Program-made: the position numbers and the translations under genes
Shown: in pieces, positions 5,948 to 11,741 of the stretch
Layout of the letters: each line of letters starts with the position of its first letter
Numbering within the stretch: position 1 is the stretch's first letter
NCBI GenBank assembly: GCA_035713725.1
Contig: DASTMZ010000160.1
Coordinates: 1 to 11,741, forward strand
Direction: 5' to 3'
Length of the DNA stretch: 11,741 nucleotides
Source: DASQPR01 sp035713725
GTDB lineage: Bacteria > Actinomycetota > Actinomycetes > Mycobacteriales > Micromonosporaceae
The notes under the pieces: model-generated
Databases searched by the model: none
Seen by the model: only the letters and a program-made list of their open reading frames with translations
What the model was told of the DNA's origin: nothing

Positions 5948-8413
5948 CTACATCGTGCGGGCGGTGAGCATCCGGTTGAGTCGGTCGGTCAGCTCGATGA
6001 CGCGCTTGGACACCACGGGACTCACGCCGGCGGCGTTGGCAGCCGCGACCGCGCGGTCCACGAAGGCAGCGCCGACCCCCGCGCGGGGATAGAGCGCTCG
6101 CGATGTGCCCAGCGCGGGAATCATGCCCGCGAGGTGCAGGGTAGGCAGGATCTCCAGATAGCGCTCCGCATACGGCGCCACGATGACGCCTTGCGACCGT
6201 CGCCAGAACGCCTCGCTGACGATGCGGAGCGATCCCATCGGCACTCGGTGCTCCTCGACGATCGCTCGCCAGGTCGCCTCCTTGCACTGCGGATCGGGTC
6301 GCGCCGAGTCGACGACGAGCGCGCGAACCCATGCGTCCGGGTCAGGATCCTCGTGGGTGAGCTGCTCAACCTCCGCGGGATCCGCGGAACCGATCTCGGC
6401 AAGCCGGGCCAGCAAGCGCCAGCGAAGATCAACATCGTCACCAACGAGGGTACGCAACTCGGCAATCTGGCTCTCGGTGACCGCGGTCTGCGCAAGTGCT
6501 CGTACGGCAGCGTGCCGGCGCACCGGATCCGTGGCAAGTGCGAGGCACACATCGGCGACGCGTTCCAGAAGTTCGTCCCGGCGTACGTCCGGCGACCAGC
6601 TGTCGGCGGCCTCGACCGCCAGTGACAGGTAGGGCTCGATGACGCTGTCCACCGACTCGTTTGCCAGCACACCGGTCACGCAACGAACGAAGTCGGCGGC
6701 GCTGAGCTCGCCCCACACCAGCATGTCCCAGGCCGTCGTGACCGCGACGCCACGTGACACGGCCGTTGGCAGCCCGGCGGCAGAGTCGAGCATCGTACGC
6801 AGTGACGACGCATCGGGTCGTACCGACGCAAACGTGAGGTCCTCGTCGTTCACGAGGAGCAGCGCGGCGCCACCCACGTCGGGCACGCGCGTCGTCGGAC
6901 CGGTCGTCTCCAGCGAAACGACGTGGCGACGCACCAGCGAACGGTCGCCTTCGGGTCGGTCGTACACGCCGACGTCGAGCCGATGGGGACGCGGCGGGAT
7001 GCCGCCCGGGCCGGTGGTGCGCAGCACGGCGGCACCGGATCCGTCCACGTCGAGCGAGAGCCGGTCGGTGCCTGCCGTGTCCAACCAACCCTCGGTCCAA
7101 CCAGTGAGGTCACGGCCGCTTGCCAGGCCGAGTTCGCCCATCAGGTCGACAAGACGGGTGTTGCCCCACGTGTACTTCGCGAAGTAACCGCGCAGACCGG
7201 CGACGCACGCATCCTCGCCGACGAACGCGAAGAGTTGCTTGAGCACGCTCGCGCCCTTCGGGTAGGTGATCCCGTCGAAGCTCGCAGCCGCGGCGGCCAC
7301 GTCGGCGGCGGGCTGCCGAATCGGGTGCGTGGTCGGCGCCATGTCGGCGGCGTACCCGTCAAGCTTCTCTCCGGCCAGGAAGCTCGACCAAGCATCGGTG
7401 AACGGGGTGGCGGCCTCGGCCGCCCAATAGCAGGCCCATTCGGCGAACGCCTCGTTGAGCCAGAGGTCCTCCCACCACTGCATGGTCACCATGTCGCCGA
7501 ACCACATGTGCGCCATCTCGTGCAGCAGCACGAGGGCCCGGTTCTCCCGCTCGGTGTACGTCGGTGAGCTTCGGTAGACGAACGCGTCCGACCACGTCAC
7601 GCAACCGAAGTTCTCCATGGCGCCGCCCATGTCGGGCAGGAACACCTGGTCGTATTTGTGCTGGGGGAACGCGAGGCCGAAGCGGTCGCCGAAGAATGTG
7701 AGGCCGGCCGCCGTAATGTCGAAGATCTCCTCGGCGTCCCGATCAAGGAAGCGCGCCAGCGATCGACGCGCGAACACGCCAAGGTCGAAGCCGTTGCGCT
7801 CGGAACGGATCTCGTGGAACGGACCCGCGTTGATGACCGGAATGTACGTCGACAGCGGCGGCGTATCCGGGAAGTCCCATCGCCGCCCACCACCTGGATG
7901 CTGGGTGACGACCGGGTCCCCGCTGTTGCTCACCACGATCCACGGTGCCGGCGCGACGACCGTGAAGTGGTGCGGCGCCTTGAGATCCGGCTGATCAAAG
8001 CAGGCCCACGCACGCCTCGCGTCATCGGGCTCGAACGACGTCCAGACGTAGATCTCCTTGTCGGCCGGATCCACTGACCGGTGCACCCACTCACCGGCCG
8101 CGGTCTCTGACTGCACCGACGCCACGACCAGGATGTTGTCCTCAGCGAGGCCGGTCAGTTCGATGCGGCCGGTGGAGATCCGATCGTCGGCGATGTCGAC
8201 GCCGTTCAGGCTCGCGGACGTGACGGTCACCGCCGCGTCGACAAACGTCGAGGCGCCCACGCTGCGGCACGAGAATCGAATGGTGGACACCGCGCGAAAG
8301 TCGGAGCCGTCCAGCAGGTCGGTCAGATCGGCCTCGATGTCGTAGCGCTGGACTTCGATCAGCGCGGCACGCTCGGCCGCCTCGCGTTGGGTGAGGCTTG
8401 GCAGTGAGTCCAC
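5948..8413 (-). CDS. pepN: M1-family zinc aminopeptidase N
   Basis: The product is 821 aa from GTG 8413, stop TAG at 5948-5950. AAAGG (within 8423-8428) lies nine bases before the GTG. M1 peptidases remove N-terminal residues from peptides in the cytosol, aiding peptide turnover. The N-terminal beta domain (about 20-200) includes the FDQPDLKAPHHFTV block. The exopeptidase signature GAMEN is at 264-268. The zinc site HEMAH (298-302) has catalytic E299 and third ligand E321 in LWLNEAFAEWA, the HExxH-x18-E spacing. Y384 in GITYPKGASVLKQL matches the transition-state Tyr. The region after about 500 is helical and Ala/Asp/Arg-rich, as in the ERAP1-like C-terminal domain. The length is normal for actinobacterial PepN (about 850). 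No signal peptide is seen. It is divergent from the DUF1326 gene, with 277 bases between the starts. All key residues are present. Confidence 0.96.
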   Translation of the reverse strand: MDSLPSLTQREAAERAALIEVQRYDIEADLTDLLDGSDFRAVSTIRFSCRSVGASTFVDAAVTVTSASLNGVDIADDRISTGRIELTGLAEDNILVVASVQSETAAGEWVHRSVDPADKEIYVWTSFEPDDARRAWACFDQPDLKAPHHFTVVAPAPWIVVSNSGDPVVTQHPGGGRRWDFPDTPPLSTYIPVINAGPFHEIRSERNGFDLGVFARRSLARFLDRDAEEIFDITAAGLTFFGDRFGLAFPQHKYDQVFLPDMGGAMENFGCVTWSDAFVYRSSPTYTERENRALVLLHEMAHMWFGDMVTMQWWEDLWLNEAFAEWACYWAAEAATPFTDAWSSFLAGEKLDGYAADMAPTTHPIRQPAADVAAAAASFDGITYPKGASVLKQLFAFVGEDACVAGLRGYFAKYTWGNTRLVDLMGELGLASGRDLTGWTEGWLDTAGTDRLSLDVDGSGAAVLRTTGPGGIPPRPHRLDVGVYDRPEGDRSLVRRHVVSLETTGPTTRVPDVGGAALLLVNDEDLTFASVRPDASSLRTMLDSAAGLPTAVSRGVAVTTAWDMLVWGELSAADFVRCVTGVLANESVDSVIEPYLSLAVEAADSWSPDVRRDELLERVADVCLALATDPVRRHAAVRALAQTAVTESQIAELRTLVGDDVDLRWRLLARLAEIGSADPAEVEQLTHEDPDPDAWVRALVVDSARPDPQCKEATWRAIVEEHRVPMGSLRIVSEAFWRRSQGVIVAPYAERYLEILPTLHLAGMIPALGTSRALYPRAGVGAAFVDRAVAAANAAGVSPVVSKRVIELTDRLNRMLTARTM

Positions 8414-8489
8414 TTTAGACGGCCTTTCAGCTCAAGGTTGGCAGTCCGGCGCGGATCGGCTCACCGGGTCGCACCGGCACACAGTCCCC

Positions 8490-8503
8490 GACGCTATTGC
8501 GTC
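8490..8503. repeat. Short inverted repeat GACGC-N4-GCGTC
   Basis: Perfect 5-bp arms flank TATT in the pepN/DUF1326 divergent region. Its size and symmetry would suit a dimeric regulator, but such repeats are expected by chance in GC-rich DNA. Confidence 0.3.
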
Positions 8504-8679
8504 TCGGCGGCGGGCACAAACGCGATACGGATGCTTCGTGCCGGATGGCGTGATGGGTGAACCGCGTAGCGAATCGGGGCCGGTGACGGGCCGATCAGGC
8601 GGATTGTGTAGCGATGTTTGTGGTGATAAACCGCGAGGTACGCAGGCATCGGGTGGCCGACTGCGCTTGACGTGCGGTG

Positions 8680-8685
8680 AGGAGG
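8680..8685 (+). promoter_or_regulatory. Strong ribosome binding site of the DUF1326 gene
   Basis: A perfect AGGAGG ends five bases before GTG 8691. It decides the start of the DUF1326 gene against the open frame that extends up to 300 bases further upstream. Confidence 0.8.
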
Positions 8686-8690
8686 CCGTC

Positions 8691-9284
8691 GTGAGCTTCG
8701 TTGTGGAAGGTGACTATTTCGAGGTCTGCACGTGCGACGTCAGCTGCAACTGCGTGTGGCTCGGGCCGGCGACCAAGGACAGCTGCGATGTCTTGCTGGC
8801 GTGGCACGTCACTAGCGGCAGCAAGGACGGCGTGGACCTGTCCGGTCTCAACGCGGTGATGGCCGTGCACTCGCCGAAGCAGATGACCGACGGCGGCTGG
8901 AAGGTGGCGTTGTACCTGGACGACCGCGCCTCCGCAGAGCAGTCCGACGCACTGGGGGCGGTCTTCTCCGGTGGCGCCGGCGGCCACTTGGCCGCGTTGG
9001 GCCCACTGATCGGAGAAGTCGCCGGGGTCGCACCGGCCACGATCACGTTCGAAAAGTCGAATGGCTCGTTGCGCGCAGAGGTGGCCGGTGCTCTCTCGAT
9101 GAGTAGCGACCAACTGGTGGGCATGGACGGCCATGAGCCCGCGGTCATCGGCAATGCGCCATTCGGCGCGGTCACGCAGCCCGTGCGGCAGGCCAAGGCG
9201 AACGACGTCAGTTACCACGACCACTGGAACGTTGACTTCTCGGGTACGAACAGCTTCGTCACCGACTTTCGGTACGAAGGCTGA
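8691..9284 (+). CDS. DUF1326-family protein with CxCxxxCxC cluster
   Basis: The product is 197 aa from GTG 8691, chosen because of the AGGAGG in front and because it brings the family's N-terminal motif to residue 6. The N-terminus reads EGDYFEVCTCDVSCNCVW, with Cys at 13, 15, 19 and 21 and a fifth at 32. The C-terminus has YHDHWNVDFSGTNSFVTDFRY (H176, H178). Both ends match my memory of DUF1326, a family of about 200 residues with no established biochemical role. The Cys and His clusters suggest metal binding, which is an inference. No signal peptide or membrane helix is visible, so it is probably cytosolic. The gene for a DUF2182 membrane protein follows after 12 bases, a pairing I know from other bacteria, so the two probably act together. 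Codon use is like its neighbours. Confidence 0.88.
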   Translation: MSFVVEGDYFEVCTCDVSCNCVWLGPATKDSCDVLLAWHVTSGSKDGVDLSGLNAVMAVHSPKQMTDGGWKVALYLDDRASAEQSDALGAVFSGGAGGHLAALGPLIGEVAGVAPATITFEKSNGSLRAEVAGALSMSSDQLVGMDGHEPAVIGNAPFGAVTQPVRQAKANDVSYHDHWNVDFSGTNSFVTDFRYEG

Positions 9285-9296
9285 TCGGGCTCGGCC

Positions 9297-10103
9297 GTGG
9301 CTGACCACACTGGCGCGGCCGCCGCTGCCGAACCCTTGAAGGCCCTGTCATCGCGCGAGCTTGCGGTGCCCTGGCTGGCGGTGGCGGCGCTGGCCGGGGC
9401 GGCCTGGGCTGTGACCGTGGCGCTCGCCCGCCAGATGGGCAACGGACCGGGGACCATGGGCTTGGCGCTCCTGCCGTTCCTTGGGCTATGGGTCCTGATG
9501 ATGGCGGCGATGATGTTGCCGTCGGTGGCGCCAGTCGCGGTGATGTGGACGCGCATGATCAGCGGTGTCTCCGCCGGCGGCGTACGCGTGCTGCGGATGG
9601 GCTCGTTCCTCGGCGGCTACCTGCTGGCGTGGGCGGCCTACGGTGCGGTCGCGTTCGCGGCGCTCCTTGGCGCCGATCGACTGCTCGCGGCGTCACCGAC
9701 AGCGGCAAAGTGGCTTGGCGTGACGATCTTCATAGCAGCCGGCGTGTACCAGCTCACGCCGTGGAAGGACTGGTGCCTACGCCATTGCCGCACGCCGTTC
9801 GGTGCGATCATGTATTACGTCGGCTTCAAGGGCCGCAGCCGGGACGCACGCGTCGGCCTCCATCACGGTGCGACGTGCGTGGGATGTTGTTGGGGGCTGA
9901 TGGTCCTGCTCGTCGCGGTCGGCGTGATGAATATCGCCGCGATGGCGGCGCTGGCCGTGGTCATCTTCGCGGAGAAGCTCTGGCGCTACGGCAAGCCCTT
10001 CGGACGGGCGGTCGGCGTGGTGCTCGTGTCGATCGGCGTCCTGGCAATCTGGTTCCCGTGGCTGCTGCCTGGCCTCCACGTGGCGAGCATGTCGACGATG
10101 TAG
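9297..10103 (+). CDS. DUF2182-family polytopic membrane protein, predicted metal-binding
   Basis: The product is 268 aa from GTG 9297, 12 bases after the DUF1326 stop; no good ribosome binding site of its own is visible, so translational coupling is likely. Hydrophobic segments are near residues 23-43, 57-83 (with LWVLMMAAMMLPSVAP), 103-126, 139-156, 200-227 and 233-256, giving about six membrane helices. Two Cys/His motifs stand out: WKDWCLRHCRTP (C160, C164) and HHGATCVGCCWGLM (H189, H190, C194, C197, C198). These are the hallmark of DUF2182, which is described as a predicted metal-binding integral membrane protein. The biochemical activity is unknown. With DUF1326 it may form a membrane system for handling a metal or redox cargo; this is my inference from the Cys motifs and adjacency. 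It converges with tenA, with 29 bases between the stops. Confidence 0.9.
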   Translation: MADHTGAAAAAEPLKALSSRELAVPWLAVAALAGAAWAVTVALARQMGNGPGTMGLALLPFLGLWVLMMAAMMLPSVAPVAVMWTRMISGVSAGGVRVLRMGSFLGGYLLAWAAYGAVAFAALLGADRLLAASPTAAKWLGVTIFIAAGVYQLTPWKDWCLRHCRTPFGAIMYYVGFKGRSRDARVGLHHGATCVGCCWGLMVLLVAVGVMNIAAMAALAVVIFAEKLWRYGKPFGRAVGVVLVSIGVLAIWFPWLLPGLHVASMSTM

Positions 10104-10132
10104 AGCACTCCGCGGTCAGACGTGAGCGGTCG

Positions 10133-10867
10133 TCACGGTCCGGTCGACGTGACCCCGATCGTCGCGGGCGTTGGCCAGGTGGGACGACGGATGCCCTGGT
10201 CGAAGAACAGGTACTCGTAGGTCGACGATCGCTCGAACGCGGCGAACATCGCGCCCAACGTGCTCGGGTCAGCGGATTCGGCCGCCTCGTCGGCCAGCCG
10301 GCGTGCGGTCGCCGTGGCGTCTTGGAAGCCGGGGTCCGCGTACGTTGCGATCCACCGCTCGTACCGATGGCCGCTCAGGTCGCCCGCCTGTCGTAGCAAC
10401 GTGTCCCCGATGTGCGCGTAGAGCCAGTAGCACGGCAGCACGGCGGCGACGGCAACCGGGTACGAGCCACGGGCGCACGTCGCGAGGAGATGGTCGGTGT
10501 ACGCCACCGTCACCGGCGACGCCTCGCCACTGCCGCCGCCACTGGCGGTTGCGGTGGCGGTAGCGCCGTGTGCGCGGAGCCAGTCGCGATGCAACGCCGA
10601 CTCGACATCGAGCGCGGTGTGGGCGGACTGCGCGAAGAATGCCTGCGCGGTCCGGCTCGGCGCCAGCTGGCTGACCATCGACAGGGCGCGTGCGAACTCG
10701 ATGAGGTATGCCGCATCTTGCGTCAGGTAGTGCGCGAACGCATCAGTCGGCAGCGACCCGTCCGCGAGCGCGCGGATGAACGGCATGGTCTCCACGGCTT
10801 CCCGCCAGTCGGCGATGCGGTCCCACGCCCGTTGTGTGAACAGACCCGCGTGGTCGGCGGCGGTCAT
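10133..10867 (-). CDS. tenA: TenA-family aminopyrimidine aminohydrolase / thiaminase II
   Basis: The product is 244 aa from ATG 10867, which has GGGAG nine bases upstream. The longer frame from 10930 lacks support. TenA hydrolyses the amino group of aminomethyl-pyrimidine breakdown products to give HMP for thiamin salvage, and it also shows thiaminase II activity in some species. The active-site residues known from Bacillus TenA can be matched: D51 and Y54 in YLTQDAAYL, Y123 in VAYTDHLL, C146 and Y150 in LPCYWLY, Y176 in ATYADP, and E218 in YEYLFFD. The fold is all-helical, and the protein is cytosolic. An Ala/Thr/Gly/Ser-rich stretch near 102-117 looks like an extended loop. No other thiamin gene is in the window and I found no TPP riboswitch upstream, so regulation is unclear. 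Confidence 0.93.
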   Translation of the reverse strand: MTAADHAGLFTQRAWDRIADWREAVETMPFIRALADGSLPTDAFAHYLTQDAAYLIEFARALSMVSQLAPSRTAQAFFAQSAHTALDVESALHRDWLRAHGATATATASGGGSGEASPVTVAYTDHLLATCARGSYPVAVAAVLPCYWLYAHIGDTLLRQAGDLSGHRYERWIATYADPGFQDATATARRLADEAAESADPSTLGAMFAAFERSSTYEYLFFDQGIRRPTWPTPATIGVTSTGP

Positions 10868-10876
10868 CGGCTGATT

Positions 10877-10881
10877 CTCCC
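10877..10881 (-). promoter_or_regulatory. Ribosome binding site of tenA
   Basis: The minus strand reads GGGAGAATCAGCCG directly before ATG 10867. This favours that ATG over the in-frame start 21 codons upstream. Confidence 0.55.
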
Positions 10882-11018
10882 ACGCGTGCGGGGATCTTCC
10901 CGACGTATCGACGGCTGGCGAATTAATCATTCTGATTGACGCGCAGCGGACAGAACAACGACCGGCGGCACCTCTACGATCGCGGTCGAAAGCACCACGT
11001 CCGGCACCGTTGCCGACC

Positions 11019-11024
11019 GGAGGT
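11019..11024 (+). promoter_or_regulatory. Ribosome binding site of the lipoprotein gene
   Basis: GGAGGT lies four bases before ATG 11029 and fixes the start that brings a complete lipoprotein signal peptide into frame. Confidence 0.75.
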
Positions 11025-11028
11025 CGCC

Positions 11029-11741
11029 ATGCGCGTCAGCCGCGTGATGACGTTGATTGCGGCGTCGTGCCTCATGGTCTCTGCGTGCGCTGGCACGCAC
11101 ACCAGACCGACCAGCTCGCTCGGGCATCTATCGGCGTCGACATCGGGCGCGGCGGCGACGGCAAACGCGGCGCCCAGCGGCCCGGCGACCGTCGCGCCCA
11201 CCGTGTCGGCCACGACATCCGGACCGACACCGCCACCGAACACACCGCTGCGGATCACGGTGCGCGTCGACAAACAGAACTCGGTGGACACCGCCGACTG
11301 CCCCTACACGTTCACGTTCCATGGTCGGATCACGGTGAACAAGGGACCGGTCGACGTGTCCTACCACTGGCAGTCCAGTCAGGACGGGCCGAGCAACACC
11401 GCAACTGTCCACTTCGGCAGCGCTGGACAGCAGACGGCGACCCTCTCAACGCAGCTGACCGAGGCCTTGGTTAACCAGCAACTGTCCGAGTCGCTCGTGC
11501 TCGCCGGTGTCCCGTACGACCACTCGCACGCGTCGACGACGTTCACGTTGGCCTGTGGCGCGAAGGCGACGACTCCGACCGCCGACCCGACGCACGGGCA
11601 GTGTCCCTACCAGGCCGACTTCTCGTCGGTCGTCAGCGTGGCCGTCGGGCCGCAGATCGTCACCGTCGTATGGATCTTCAGCCAGGGCGCGGCCTCCGCC
11701 TCTGAACTGCACTTCACGGGTACGGGCCCGCAGTCGGTCAC
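11029..11741 (+). CDS. Secreted lipoprotein with tandem Cys-bounded beta-type domains (3' end outside window)
   Basis: The frame is open from ATG 11029 to the window edge (237 codons plus two bases), with GGAGGT just upstream. The N-terminus is a short lipoprotein signal: MRVSRVMTLIAASCLMVSAC, positive residues, a hydrophobic core and lipobox VSAC with the lipidated Cys at 20. A Thr/Ser/Ala/Pro-rich linker (about 21-72) would carry the folded part away from the membrane. Domain 1 begins DCPYTFTFHGRITVNKGPV (C91) and ends TFTLACG (C176), likely joined by a disulphide. A second copy begins QCPYQADFSSVVSVAVGP (C192), with the same order of blocks: CPY, then V..GP..V, then W..SQ, then HF...G. It is cut at the edge. 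The alternating hydrophobic pattern suggests Ig-like beta sandwiches. I know no function. A cell-surface adhesion or binding role is only a guess. It is divergent from tenA. Confidence 0.8.
   Translation, partial: MRVSRVMTLIAASCLMVSACAGTHTRPTSSLGHLSASTSGAAATANAAPSGPATVAPTVSATTSGPTPPPNTPLRITVRVDKQNSVDTADCPYTFTFHGRITVNKGPVDVSYHWQSSQDGPSNTATVHFGSAGQQTATLSTQLTEALVNQQLSESLVLAGVPYDHSHASTTFTLACGAKATTPTADPTHGQCPYQADFSSVVSVAVGPQIVTVVWIFSQGAASASELHFTGTGPQSV

Larger units (their letters stand above)
8414..8690. promoter_or_regulatory. Divergent control region between pepN and the DUF1326-DUF2182 unit
   Basis: These 277 bases separate the starts of pepN (minus) and the DUF1326 gene (plus) and hold no convincing gene, although the DUF1326 frame remains open through them. 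Both transcripts must start here or further upstream. A short inverted repeat GACGC-TATT-GCGTC lies at 8490-8503 and could be an operator. On the plus strand, TTGTGT (8604-8609) and GATAAA (8625-8630) are only 15 bases apart, a poor promoter match. I cannot name a riboswitch or a specific regulator site. Confidence 0.35.
10868..11028. promoter_or_regulatory. Divergent region between tenA and the lipoprotein gene
   Basis: These 161 bases hold no gene. They contain the most AT-rich stretch of the right-hand part (GAATTAATCATTCTGATTGA, 10919-10938), typical of a promoter. For the plus strand, TACGAT (10975-10980) has -10 form and would give a leader of about 40 bases ending in the GGAGGT site. 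For tenA, TTGTTC and CAGAAT are 18 bases apart on the minus strand, both imperfect. The CTGAGA and related motifs of a TPP riboswitch are absent. Confidence 0.35.

Noticed and set aside
8391..8690. 100-residue N-terminal extension of the DUF1326 protein, overlapping the pepN start
   Set aside because: The AGGAGG before GTG 8691 and the family's N-terminal position rule it out.
10121..10137. Hairpin CGTGA / TCACG between the DUF2182 gene and tenA
   Set aside because: A five-pair stem with no U-run and one arm over the tenA stop; too weak to call a terminator.
10868..11028. TPP riboswitch upstream of tenA
   Set aside because: The conserved CUGAGA and the second pyrimidine/pyrophosphate-sensor motif are not present on the minus strand.

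Overview
The window is GC-rich DNA with strong G/C preference at third codon positions and GTG starts. It carries a mycobacterial-type SecA2, so it most likely comes from an actinobacterial chromosome. I cannot place it to genus. I see no rRNA, tRNA, IS element, CRISPR array or phage signature, and gene spacing and codon use look like ordinary core or near-core chromosome.

Left part (1-3365): five genes all read on the minus strand. From right to left they are a NNT1/EFM7-like small methyltransferase (2709-3365), an MBL-fold protein resembling oxygen-binding di-iron domains (1675-2484), a small helical protein with a HEPN-like RDRINKHLAH motif (1011-1541), an unrecognised 141-residue protein (464-889), and a YrdB/DUF2568-type membrane protein cut by the left edge (2-298). 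They are separated by gaps of 115-225 bases, so they are probably not one tight operon. The gap at 2485-2708 carries two neighbouring perfect inverted repeats.

Middle (3460-8413): secA2 runs on the plus strand, divergent from the methyltransferase, and converges with pepN (M1 aminopeptidase) on the minus strand. The two stop codons are only 28 bases apart. SecA2 carries an acidic linker with a fresh 18-bp tandem duplication.

Right part (8691-11741): a two-gene cassette on the plus strand encodes a DUF1326 protein with a CxCxxxCxC cluster and a DUF2182 multi-pass membrane protein with paired Cys/His motifs. The genes are 12 bases apart and are probably one transcription unit with a shared, uncharacterised, possibly metal-related role. 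A TenA-family thiamin-salvage enzyme (minus strand) converges on it. A divergent lipoprotein with two tandem Cys-bounded beta-type domains runs off the right edge.

The best candidate for an undescribed system is the DUF1326-DUF2182 pair. The HEPN-like protein, the altered di-iron MBL protein and the lipoprotein repeat are secondary points of interest.
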